From positions 1-53,603 of the forward strand of contig CAVFZY010000033.1 of the NCBI GenBank assembly GCA_963627135.1: 53,603 nucleotides of DNA, written 5' to 3'. The stretch's first letter is position 1. The number at the start of each line of letters is the position of its first letter. Source of the DNA: CAG-103 sp963627135 (GTDB lineage: Bacteria; Bacillota; Clostridia; Oscillospirales; Oscillospiraceae). A program made the position numbers and the translations under genes. The notes under the pieces were generated by a model, which was not told the origin of the DNA, made no database searches, and worked only from the letters and a program-made list of their open reading frames with translations. Below, one piece after another: positions 41,143-49,694 of the stretch.

Positions 41143-42552
41143 TCAGCGGCGAAAGCGGACGATCTTGCCCGCGCCGTCCAGAAGCGGCTTGCGGTTGAGC
41201 AGGAGCAGCAGCACAATGCACACTGCCTGCGCGATCTTCCAGCCCGGGAACTGCAGGACGATGAAAAGCGTCTGCACCGTCAGCAGGATGCAGTTTTCCG
41301 TGACGCCGACGACATAAAACCGGAACGGGATGAACTTGCGTGCATCCACTGCCCGGATGACAAACACGACAAAATAGCTCGCGCACGTGGCGATGGCCGC
41401 GCCCTGCACGCCAAGCTTCGACGGGATGAGCAGGAAGTTGAGCGCGATGTTGAGCAGCGCGCCGATCATGGACGTGACGAACGTGCGCTTGCTGCGCTTT
41501 TCGACCATGTAGACGCTGCCGAGGTAGCTCACGAACGCGGAAAAGACCATGGCCATGCCGAGCACCGGCACATACAGCCACGCACCGTAATACTGCTCGG
41601 TCGTGAGCACACGGATCTCCGGCACGGCAAAGGCGACGATGCACGCGCCGGCGAGGAACATCACCGACTGGAACGAGCACCAGACCTTCGAGAAGAAGCG
41701 GATGTGCTCGCGCCGGCTGCCCTGCGCCTCAGACACGGCGGAAAACTGCCACGCCTCCATGAAAATGCTCGACACGAGCGACAGGATCGTCGGCATCTTG
41801 TACGACACGGCGTAGATACCGTTGGCGTCCGCGCCGAGGTAGGCCGTGACCATGTAGCGGTCGGACACGCTCGTGATCCACCAGAACACCGTCGTCGGGA
41901 TCATGGGGATGCTGTAGGCCAGCATTTCGCGCGCGGCCGCCCAGCCAGGACGGAGCATGAGCCGGCGCCAGAGCCGCTCGCGCACAAACAAAAACAGCGT
42001 GCACGCCAGATCCGCCAACGCGACGGAGAGCACGTAGCCCGTGATGCCCATGCGCAGGCCGACGAGGAAGAGCACATTGAGCCCAATGACGAGCACGGTG
42101 TTGATCATGCCCTGCACGGCATAGAGCACCGTGTGCCCCTCGGCACGCACGAACTGCGCACACAGCGAGTGGAAGCACGAGCACATCGTGTAGAGCGCGA
42201 TCAGCCAGAGGAACCCGTCAAACTGCGGGAAGAGCCCCAGCAGCGGCAAAATGGCCACGAGCAACACGGCGCCCGCCAGGATCGTATACACGCCGACGGA
42301 GAAAATATTGCGCCGCTGCTCGGTGTGGTCCACGGCAAAACGGAACACGCCGTCCGTGATGCCGAGGCTGATGAGCGGGAAAAGCAGATTCGCCGTCTGC
42401 GTGATGAGATCGGCAGTGCCATAGTCCGCCGGGGTGAGATAGCTCGTGTAAAAGCGCACCATGAAAAACACCAGCAGCTTGCTGCCGAAGGTGCCGAGGC
42501 TGATGAGCATGGTGTTGGATACAAGGGTTTTATATTTATTGCTGTTCGACAT
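41143..42552 (-). CDS. Oligosaccharide flippase (Wzx/MATE-like)
   Basis: 469 residues with about 12-14 membrane helices. The start TMLISLGTFGSKLLVFFMVRFYTSYLTPADYG is the typical polysaccharide biosynthesis/flippase N-terminus; QYYGAWLYVPVLGMAMVFSAF and NIALNFLLIP follow the family pattern. Expected role: moving lipid-linked glycans across the membrane. No glycosyltransferases are nearby, so the substrate is unclear. Ribosome site is weak (ACAGGTA). Confidence 0.88.
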   Translation of the reverse strand: MSNSNKYKTLVSNTMLISLGTFGSKLLVFFMVRFYTSYLTPADYGTADLITQTANLLFPLISLGITDGVFRFAVDHTEQRRNIFSVGVYTILAGAVLLVAILPLLGLFPQFDGFLWLIALYTMCSCFHSLCAQFVRAEGHTVLYAVQGMINTVLVIGLNVLFLVGLRMGITGYVLSVALADLACTLFLFVRERLWRRLMLRPGWAAAREMLAYSIPMIPTTVFWWITSVSDRYMVTAYLGADANGIYAVSYKMPTILSLVSSIFMEAWQFSAVSEAQGSRREHIRFFSKVWCSFQSVMFLAGACIVAFAVPEIRVLTTEQYYGAWLYVPVLGMAMVFSAFVSYLGSVYMVEKRSKRTFVTSMIGALLNIALNFLLIPSKLGVQGAAIATCASYFVVFVIRAVDARKFIPFRFYVVGVTENCILLTVQTLFIVLQFPGWKIAQAVCIVLLLLLNRKPLLDGAGKIVRFRR

Positions 42553-42690
42553 AGGCGTACCTGTGTTTCTGCCCGCGCAAGTAAAAAATTTCCGCCTGTT
42601 CGGCTGGCACGGACATAGTCAGTATAGCACAGTTGACGCAAAAGCGGGAGCTCTTTTTGCAAACCGGGGCGAAAAAGCGCGGTCATGACA

Positions 42691-42723
42691 CAAAAACCGC
42701 CCGCGCAGAGCCCCGCGCGGGCG
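42691..42723 (-). terminator. Terminator of the second binding-protein gene
   Basis: 10-bp stem CCGCCCGCGC / GCGCGGGCGG, loop of eight, and minus-strand TTTTTG tail. Confidence 0.85.
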
Positions 42724-42731
42724 GCCAGACG

Positions 42732-43541
42732 TCAGTGCGTGTAATAAGCGAGCGCCGTGCTGTCAGCCACGATGGCGGCGCACTCCCCGGCCGAGAGCGC
42801 CTCAAAGCAGGCCTTTGACCCGCCGGTGACGCGCTGCGCAGCACCAAAGGCTTTCATGAGCTTCTCGTCGGCCGAGAGAGCGGTCATGTACGTCTCATCC
42901 GTGCCGAGCAGAACGGTCGTACCCTTGAGGCTGCCCGCTGTGCGGTATTTTGAGTCGCCGCGCACGATGAGCTGCAGCGCATTTTCGAGATAGGGTGCGG
43001 TGAGCGTCAGCTTCTGCTTGCTCTTACTGTCAGTCTGTTCGAGCACCATGCCGCCCCAGGCGCAGTCAACATTGCCGCTCGAGAGCTCGACATAGGCGTT
43101 CTGGTTTGAGATCGGCTGATACTGCAGCGTCCAGCCGAGGCGGGCACAGACCGTCTGCGCGAGCTCAACGTCAAAGCCGCTGTAGCTGTCGCCGTCGGCA
43201 TAGCTCATGGGAAAGCGATCCTCGCTCAGGCCCATGATGAACGTGCGCTGCGGAATGTCGCCGAGCGCGTCGAGCGCATTGGCGTCGCTGTCAAAGGTCG
43301 TGCCGTCCGTGCCGAACCACTTGAGCGCGAGGCTGTGAATCGTCCCGTCGGCCGCGAGGACCTTGAGCGCGGCATTGACATACACCGCTGCCTGATCCCC
43401 GTCGCGAAAGCCGATGCGAAACTGCTCCGTGCCGAGCGTCTTGACCACTCGGTAGCTGCCGACCGTCTTGCTGCACGCCGTGCAGGAAAAACACAGCGCG
43501 AGCGCGAGCAGTAGCGCCGCGATCCGTTTTGTATGCTTCAA
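42732..43541 (-). CDS. Amino-acid ABC transporter binding lipoprotein, circularly permuted (second copy)
   Basis: 269 residues; TTG start with GGAGGG six bases upstream. Signal peptide with lipobox near C23 (CTAC). The order of binding-protein elements is rotated: residues 34-77 (LGTEQFRIGFRDGD ... VNAALKVLAADGTIHSLALKWFG) match what is normally the C-terminal end, then a linker (78-97), then the usual first lobe (RTFIMGLSEDRFPMSYADGDSYSGFDVELAQTVC), ending at AAIVADSTALAYYTH, where a normal protein would continue into the moved segment. Paralog of the gene at 45.2 kb. A terminator lies between it and the ATPase gene, so it may be expressed less. Confidence 0.85.
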   Translation of the reverse strand: MKHTKRIAALLLALALCFSCTACSKTVGSYRVVKTLGTEQFRIGFRDGDQAAVYVNAALKVLAADGTIHSLALKWFGTDGTTFDSDANALDALGDIPQRTFIMGLSEDRFPMSYADGDSYSGFDVELAQTVCARLGWTLQYQPISNQNAYVELSSGNVDCAWGGMVLEQTDSKSKQKLTLTAPYLENALQLIVRGDSKYRTAGSLKGTTVLLGTDETYMTALSADEKLMKAFGAAQRVTGGSKACFEALSAGECAAIVADSTALAYYTH

Positions 43542-43562
43542 GGGAAGCCCTCCCAAAATGAA

Positions 43563-43599
43563 AAATCAAAAAAGCGCACCGGGACCCGATGCGCTTTTT
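43563..43599 (-). terminator. Terminator or attenuator after the ABC ATPase gene
   Basis: 10-bp stem AAAAAGCGCA / TGCGCTTTTT with an inner CGGG/CCCG pair; minus-strand tail TGATTTTTC. It sits 28 bases before the second binding-protein start. Confidence 0.8.
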
Positions 43600-43661
43600 A
43601 TCATACCGAATCTTACACAGCCGTGCAAGAGGGAAAAGCTGAATTTTCTCTTACATTTTTG

Positions 43662-44429
<768 letters not shown>

Positions 44430-44444
44430 GGTGTCTCCCTCCGA

Positions 44445-45095
44445 TCAGTGATAATAGCTCAGGCGCTTTTCGATCTTCTCCATCGCCCAGGCCACGATCG
44501 CGTTGAACACGAAATAAAACAGGCCCGCGACAAACAGCGGCATGACGCTGCTGATGGAGTTGGCCACGCGCTTGGCGATGGTGAACATCTCGGCATAGGA
44601 CAGCACGAACGCCAGCGACGTGTCCTTGACAAGGGTGATGACCTCGTTCGTGACCGGCGGCAGCACGCGCTTGACCATCTGCGGCAGGATGATGCGCCCG
44701 AAGGTCTGCCCGCGCGTGTAGCCGAGCACCTCAGCCGCCTCATACTGGCCGACGGGGATGGACTCGATGCCGCCGCGGTAGATCTCGGCAAAATAGGCCG
44801 CGTAGTTGATGACGAAGCCGATGATGAGCGCGGCAAACGTCCAGCCCGCCGTAAGCTTCATGCCAAAGACATAATACGGCGCAAAGCACACCACAATCAG
44901 CTGCAGCATGAGCGGCGTGCCGCGCAGGATAGAAATCAAGAAGCGAACGACATATTGCAGGGGCTTGAAGCGGGACATACGCCCGAAGCACACCAGAAGG
45001 CCCAGCGGCAGCGACATCAGCAGCGTGAGCGCGAAGATCAGACACGTGGAGCCGAGGCCCTTGAGCAGCTGGATGCAGATCATGGAAAATGACAT
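44445..45095 (-). CDS. Polar amino-acid ABC transporter permease
   Basis: 216 residues, five membrane helices, HisM/GlnP type. The EAA loop that contacts the ATPase is YEAAEVLGYTRGQTFGRIILPQ; RGTPLMLQL and INYAAYFAEIYRGGIESIP are standard for the family. As one permease gene is present, the channel is probably a homodimer. AAGGTAGG precedes the ATG. Confidence 0.95.
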   Translation of the reverse strand: MSFSMICIQLLKGLGSTCLIFALTLLMSLPLGLLVCFGRMSRFKPLQYVVRFLISILRGTPLMLQLIVVCFAPYYVFGMKLTAGWTFAALIIGFVINYAAYFAEIYRGGIESIPVGQYEAAEVLGYTRGQTFGRIILPQMVKRVLPPVTNEVITLVKDTSLAFVLSYAEMFTIAKRVANSISSVMPLFVAGLFYFVFNAIVAWAMEKIEKRLSYYH

Positions 45096-45126
45096 GGTTT
45101 CCTACCTTTCTCGAAACCGCAGCAAA

Positions 45127-45151
45127 GGGCGGCGAAGTGCCTTCGCCGTCC
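45127..45151 (-). other. Intercistronic hairpin after the first binding-protein gene
   Basis: 11-bp stem GGGCGGCGAAG / CTTCGCCGTCC (one G-U) with loop TGC and only three U downstream. Such hairpins commonly protect the upstream binding-protein mRNA and reduce downstream expression. Confidence 0.6.
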
Positions 45152-45184
45152 TCTGAAGCAGATTCTGATATGTGTTGAAAGTCC

Positions 45185-46030
45185 TCAGCCCTGCTGGCTC
45201 AGGTAGTACTGGGCGACGCCGATGTCAATGGCGACCGCGTCCACAAGACCGGATTTCAGGTTCATCATGGCGGTGTTGTAGTCGGGCGTCTGCTGCAGTT
45301 CCTTGAAGGTGTCCGCCAGTTCCTTGGCGCCGTCCGGATCTTCCAGTGCGCTCAGCGCGGAGGAGCCGGCCTGCGCGACAACGGTCTTGTCCTTGAGGTC
45401 CGCCAGCGAGTTGATGCCGGAGTTGTCGAGCGTGACGATGACGATGCTGTTGTCGATGTACGGCACGCTGAATGTGTAGCTGTCCTCACGGCCGGTCATC
45501 GTGAAGCCGTTCCAGATGCAGTCGATCTGACCGGCGTTGAGAATGACGTCCTTGGTGTCCCAGTCAATGGGGGTCTTGACGAGCTCCCAGTTGTAGATGT
45601 CGCACACGGCCTGCGCCAGGTCGAGGTCAAAGCCGGTGTATTCGCCGTCCGCGCCCATGTAGCCGTACGGGGGATACTCGGCATCAAAGCCGACGGTGAA
45701 GGTCGTGCGGGCCTTGAACTCGTCGCTTGCCTGGGCGGCGTCAAACGTGGTCTCGGTCTGCTTGTCGAGGCAGAGCATCGCGTCGAGGTTGTAGTCGGAA
45801 TACTTCTTGGCGATCTCTTCGACCTTGCCGTCTTTGTAGAGCTGGAAGAGGGCGGCCTGCACGGCGTCGCGCAGCTCGGTGTTGCCCTTCTTGAAGCCGA
45901 TGGCGTACTGCTCGGTGGAGACCTTTTCGTCGAGCATCTTGTAGTTTGCGTCCTTCTTGCCGCAGGCGCACAGCGCCAAGCACATCACCAGCGCGAGCAC
46001 CAGCGAGATCACTTTGGTCATCTTTTTCAT
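45185..46030 (-). CDS. Amino-acid ABC transporter binding lipoprotein, circularly permuted (first copy)
   Basis: 281 residues. Signal peptide with lipobox LCAC23. Residues 29-79 (NYKMLDEKVSTEQYAIGFKKG ... LYKDGKVEEIAKKYSD) correspond to the usual C-terminal strand and helices of cluster-3 binding proteins. After a linker (80-108) comes the normal N-lobe start (TTFTVGFDAEYPPYGYMG ... YTGFDLDLAQAVCD), the hinge and second lobe, and the protein ends at AVAIDIGVAQYYLSQQG, exactly before the point where the moved segment would join. So all elements are present in rotated order. First gene of the operon; extracytoplasmic solute binding is expected. Confidence 0.88.
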   Translation of the reverse strand: MKKMTKVISLVLALVMCLALCACGKKDANYKMLDEKVSTEQYAIGFKKGNTELRDAVQAALFQLYKDGKVEEIAKKYSDYNLDAMLCLDKQTETTFDAAQASDEFKARTTFTVGFDAEYPPYGYMGADGEYTGFDLDLAQAVCDIYNWELVKTPIDWDTKDVILNAGQIDCIWNGFTMTGREDSYTFSVPYIDNSIVIVTLDNSGINSLADLKDKTVVAQAGSSALSALEDPDGAKELADTFKELQQTPDYNTAMMNLKSGLVDAVAIDIGVAQYYLSQQG

Positions 46031-46180
46031 GTCGTTTCTCCTTCATATCTCAAAATTTCTTTTTTGCTTGTTAGCACACTGTTATATTATCACATTAGCA
46101 CGATAAAGCAATCCCTTTTTCACATTTTGTTGTGCGGATGCTGCACAACCGTTTTTGCCCCCGCGCACGCGCCGCCGCTC

Positions 46181-46209
46181 TTGCATTCGGGGCGCGAAAC
46201 GGGTAGAAT
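46181..46209 (+). promoter_or_regulatory. Sigma-A promoter of mnmG
   Basis: TTGCAT, 17-base spacer, TAGAAT, about 45 bases before the start codon. Confidence 0.7.
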
Positions 46210-46253
46210 AAAACATTGTTGTTATTCTAATAAGAATCCGGAGGGATCTCGTC

Positions 46254-48131
46254 ATGCGTTATGACGCCGGAAGCTGTGACGTCGCCGTCGTCGGCGCGGG
46301 CCATGCGGGCATTGAGGCCGCGCTGGCCGCCGCACGGCTGGGACTGGACACCGTCTGCTTTACCATCCATATGGACGCCATCGGCAACATGCCCTGCAAC
46401 CCCGCCATCGGCGGCACAGGCAAGGGCCACCTCGTGCGCGAGCTCGATGCGCTCGGCGGCGAGATGGCGCGTGCGGCCGATCGGGCCTGTATCCAGTACC
46501 GGATGCTCAACCGCGGCAAGGGCCCGGCCGTGCACTCGCTGCGCGCGCAGGCCGACCGGCGGAAGTATCAGGCCGTGATGAAGCACACGCTCGAGCTGCA
46601 GCCAAACCTGCGCGTCAAGCAGGCGGAGGTCGTGGCCGTCGAGACGGAGGGCGGCCGCGTCAGCGCCGTCGTGACGGCAAACGGCGCCGTGTATCGCTGC
46701 CGCGCCGCCGTGCTCGCGACGGGCACGTATCTGCACGGGCGCACGATCGTGGGCGACGTGCTGCGCAACGAAGGGCCGGACGGGCTGGCGGCCGCCGGCC
46801 CGCTGGCCGAGTGCTGCAGGGCGCTGGGGCTGCGTATGCGCCGGTTCAAGACCGGCACGCCGCCGCGCGTGAACGCACGCACGGTGGACTTCTCGCGCAT
46901 GGAGCTGCAGCCGGGCGACGCGGAGATTGAGCCGTTCTCGTTTTCCACCACGCACCCGGTCGAAAACAGGGCCGTGTGCTACCTGACCTATACCAATGAG
47001 CGCACGCATGAAATCATCCGCGCGAACCTCGACCGCAGTCCGATCTACTCCGGCGTGATTGAGGGCGTCGGCCCGCGCTACTGCCCGTCCATCGAAACGA
47101 AGATCATGACCTTCCCCGACAAGCCGCGGCACCAGCTGTTCATCGAGCCGATGGGGCTGGACACGGAAGAGCTCTACATCCAGGGCTTCTCCTCATCCCT
47201 GCCGGAGGACGTGCAGGTCGCGATGCTGCACACGCTGCCGGGGCTCGAGCACGCGGAGATGACCCGCTGCGCCTACGCGATCGAGTATGACTGCGTAGAC
47301 CCGACGGAGCTGCTGCCGACGCTTGAGGCCAAGAAGGTGCCCGGCCTCTACGGCGCGGGGCAGTTCAATGGCTCGTCCGGCTACGAGGAGGCGGCCGTGC
47401 AGGGCTTCGTCGCGGGCGTGAATGCGGCGCTGAAGCTGCTGGGCCGGGAGCCGATGATTCTCCGCCGCTCGGACGGGTACATCGGCACGCTCGTGGATGA
47501 CCTCGTGACCAAGGGCACGAACGAACCGTACCGCATCATGACCTCCCGCTCGGAGTACCGCCTGCTGCACCGGCAGGACAACGCCGACGAGCGCCTGAGC
47601 GCCATCGGCCACCGCATCGGGCTGATATCGGACGAACGCTTTGCCGCCGTGCAGGAAAAATACCGCCTGGTGGACGCCGAGTGCGCCCGGCTGGAGAAAA
47701 CGCACCTCGCCCCGTCGGACGCCCTCGCCGCGATGCTCACCGCGCGCGGCACCGCGCCGACGAGCTCGGGCGTCAGTCTGGCCGACCTCCTGCGCCGGCC
47801 GCAGATCACGTATGCCGACCTCGCGCCGTTTGACCCCGCGCGGCCGGAGCTGCCGCGCGTCGTGACCGAGCAGGCAGAGATCCGGCTCAAGTACGCAGGA
47901 TACATCCAGCGCCAGCTGCGGCAGGTGGCGGAGTTCACCCGGCTCGAGGAGCGGCTGCTGCCGCCGGAGCTCGACTATGGGCAGGTGTCCTGCCTGCGGC
48001 TCGAGGCGCGGCAGAAGCTCAGCGACATCCGCCCCGCCAGCCTCGGCCAGGCCAGCCGCATCTCCGGCGTCTCCCCCGCCGACATCGCGACGCTCATGGT
48101 CTATCTCGAGAGCCGCGAGGGGCAGAAATAA
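46254..48131 (+). CDS. mnmG: tRNA uridine-5-carboxymethylaminomethyl synthesis FAD enzyme MnmG
   Basis: 625 residues, full length. With MnmE it modifies the wobble uridine (U34) of several tRNAs. Seen: FAD-binding VVGAGHAGIEAA (12-23); MPCNPAIGGTGKGHLVRE; ATGTYLHGRTIVGD; RFKTGTPPRV; GLYGAGQFNGSSGYEEAAVQG; and the C-terminal tRNA-binding helical domain. GGAGGG lies eight bases before the ATG. mnmE is not in the window. Confidence 0.97.
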   Translation: MRYDAGSCDVAVVGAGHAGIEAALAAARLGLDTVCFTIHMDAIGNMPCNPAIGGTGKGHLVRELDALGGEMARAADRACIQYRMLNRGKGPAVHSLRAQADRRKYQAVMKHTLELQPNLRVKQAEVVAVETEGGRVSAVVTANGAVYRCRAAVLATGTYLHGRTIVGDVLRNEGPDGLAAAGPLAECCRALGLRMRRFKTGTPPRVNARTVDFSRMELQPGDAEIEPFSFSTTHPVENRAVCYLTYTNERTHEIIRANLDRSPIYSGVIEGVGPRYCPSIETKIMTFPDKPRHQLFIEPMGLDTEELYIQGFSSSLPEDVQVAMLHTLPGLEHAEMTRCAYAIEYDCVDPTELLPTLEAKKVPGLYGAGQFNGSSGYEEAAVQGFVAGVNAALKLLGREPMILRRSDGYIGTLVDDLVTKGTNEPYRIMTSRSEYRLLHRQDNADERLSAIGHRIGLISDERFAAVQEKYRLVDAECARLEKTHLAPSDALAAMLTARGTAPTSSGVSLADLLRRPQITYADLAPFDPARPELPRVVTEQAEIRLKYAGYIQRQLRQVAEFTRLEERLLPPELDYGQVSCLRLEARQKLSDIRPASLGQASRISGVSPADIATLMVYLESREGQK

Positions 48132-48141
48132 GATAAGTATC

Positions 48142-48173
48142 GTTCCCGGACGGCACAACAGCCGTCCGGGAAC
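48142..48173. terminator. Terminator-like hairpin after mnmG, copy 1
   Basis: Perfect 13-bp stem GTTCCCGGACGGC and complement with loop ACAACA. No U-tract follows on the plus strand. The same hairpin recurs at 48299. A second, smaller hairpin AATGGCGC/GCGCCATT lies at about 48177-48203. Confidence 0.6.
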
Positions 48174-48218
48174 GCGTAATGGCGCGGAGACCTGCGCCAT
48201 TCGCGTATAGATCCCATT

Positions 48219-48258
48219 CGAGGCGGGCGCTTTGCCCCCTCGAGCTCCCCCGCTGCTC
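48219..48258. repeat. Interspersed intergenic repeat, copy B
   Basis: About 40 bases, CGAGGCGGGC to GCTGCTC, matching copy A at 37.7 kb with a two-base insertion and few changes. Here it lies between the two identical hairpins. Confidence 0.7.
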
Positions 48259-48298
48259 TGTATTCTTGCACCCCAGCGCAGATATTCGACATTCTCCA

Positions 48299-48332
48299 TT
48301 CCCGGACGGCAACAGCCGTCCGGGAACTTTTT
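48299..48332 (+). terminator. Terminator, copy 2 of the duplicated hairpin
   Basis: 12-bp stem TTCCCGGACGGC / GCCGTCCGGGAA, loop AACA, then CTTTTTA. Confidence 0.85.
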
Positions 48333-48354
48333 ATGCCAAAATCCATCTTACCCC

Positions 48355-48412
48355 TTGACAGATGCGCCGGCGCATGGTAACTTAACTGTACCAACACGGT
48401 TAATACAGTTAA
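48355..48412 (+). promoter_or_regulatory. Promoter and palindromic operators of the GntR-ABC operon
   Basis: TTGACA with a 17-base spacer to TAACTT; the spacer contains the perfect 14-bp palindrome ATGCGCCGGCGCAT. Overlapping and downstream of the -10 are 9-bp inverted arms TTAACTGTA / TACAGTTAA separated by 13 bases (48382-48412), the usual style of a GntR dimer site. Autoregulation is inferred. Confidence 0.65.
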
Positions 48413-48439
48413 TACGCTACAGAAAGTTGGTGTTGCACT

Positions 48440-48808
48440 ACGATCTCGATCAATTACCGCGATTCCCGGCCGATCTATGAACAGGTGCGCGACGGGCTGC
48501 GCCGGCTGATCGTGTCCGGCTCACTGCCGCTGGGCAAAAAGCTGCCCTCGGTGCGCGAGCTGTCCACGCAGCTGACCATCAACCCGAACACGATCCAGCG
48601 CGCCTACCGCGAGCTGGAGACGGAGGGCTACATCTGCTCCGTCGCCGGGCGCGGCAGCTACGTCTGCGCCCAGATCCCGGACGATCCCGCGCGGCAGGTC
48701 GCGCTGCTGCAGCAGTTCGATGCGGCCGTGCAGGAGCTGCTGTACCTCGGCATGCGCAGTGAGGAGCTGCGCCGCCGCATTCCCGAAGGAGGAACGAACC
48801 ATGATTGA
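48440..48808 (+). CDS. GntR-family (YtrA-like) regulator with non-canonical start
   Basis: About 122 residues. Winged helix: ISINYRDSRPIYEQVRDGLRRLI, then LPSVRELSTQLTINPNTIQRAYRELETEGYI, then a short C-terminal helical tail, as in YtrA-type repressors of ABC operons. The codon where Met is expected (48440) is ACG, followed by ATC; no ATG, GTG or TTG occurs in frame before GTG 48485. That GTG would delete the first DNA-binding-domain segment. So either ACG or ATC initiates, or the gene has lost its start. The stop overlaps the ABC ATPase start by eight bases. Confidence 0.8.
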   Translation, partial: TISINYRDSRPIYEQVRDGLRRLIVSGSLPLGKKLPSVRELSTQLTINPNTIQRAYRELETEGYICSVAGRGSYVCAQIPDDPARQVALLQQFDAAVQELLYLGMRSEELRRRIPEGGTNHD

Positions 48809-49694
48809 AGTCAAAGACGTCGTCAAAACGTTTGACGGCTTCCGCGCGCTCGACGGCGTGACCATGACCGTGCCGCGCGGCGCGGTGTACGGCCTCGTCG
48901 GGCCGAACGGTGCGGGCAAGTCCACGCTCATCCGCCACCTGACGGGCATCTACCGCCCGGACAGCGGCGCGATCGACATCGACGGCCAGCCCGTGTACGA
49001 AAACCCGGCCGTCAAGGCGCGCATCGCCTACATCCCGGACGATGTGTTCTATTTCCCGCAGGCGACAATCCCGGACATGATGCGCTACTACCGCGGCATC
49101 TACCCGAAGTTTGACGCCGAGCGCTATCAGAAGCTCGGCGAGGTGTTCCGGCTCGACCCGAAGCGCCAGATCCGCCGCCTGTCCAAGGGCATGCAGAAGC
49201 AGGCCGCGTTCTGGCTCGCGATGAGCCTGCGGCCGGACGTGCTCATCCTCGACGAGCCGGTCGACGGGCTCGACCCCGTCATGCGCCGCCAGGTCTGGAA
49301 CCTTGTGCTGGCCGACGTGGCCGAAAACGGCACGACCGTGCTCATCTCGTCGCACAACCTGCGCGAGCTCGAGGACGTGTGCGACCACGTGGGCATCATG
49401 AACGGCGGCAAGGTCCTGCTTGAGCATCCGCTCGCGGAGCTGCAGGCCAACATCGTCAAGGTGCTCGTGGCTCTGCCGGACGAAAGCGCTCTGCCCGAGG
49501 GGCTCGACATCCTGCACCAGAGCAGTCAGGGCCACCTGTACACGCTCATCGTGCACGGCGACGCCGCCGAGGTCACGAACCGGCTGTCCACCGCGCAGCC
49601 GCAGTACCTCGACGTGGTGCCGCTGACGCTCGAGGAGATCTTTATTTATGAACTGGGAGGTGCGGACTATGCCGTCAAAGACATCCTTCTGTAA
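48801..49694 (+). CDS. ABC transporter ATPase (YtrB/EcsA-like)
   Basis: 297 residues. Walker A GPNGAGKST (34-42), Q-loop region IPDDVFYFPQATIPDMM, signature LSKGMQKQAAFWLAMSL, Walker B LILDEPVDGLDP, switch His in SSHN. The Ser-Lys-Gly-Met signature is typical of the GntR-linked export or resistance ATPases. GGAGGAACGAACC precedes the ATG. A short C-terminal β domain follows (about 215-290). Confidence 0.92.
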   Translation: MIEVKDVVKTFDGFRALDGVTMTVPRGAVYGLVGPNGAGKSTLIRHLTGIYRPDSGAIDIDGQPVYENPAVKARIAYIPDDVFYFPQATIPDMMRYYRGIYPKFDAERYQKLGEVFRLDPKRQIRRLSKGMQKQAAFWLAMSLRPDVLILDEPVDGLDPVMRRQVWNLVLADVAENGTTVLISSHNLRELEDVCDHVGIMNGGKVLLEHPLAELQANIVKVLVALPDESALPEGLDILHQSSQGHLYTLIVHGDAAEVTNRLSTAQPQYLDVVPLTLEEIFIYELGGADYAVKDILL

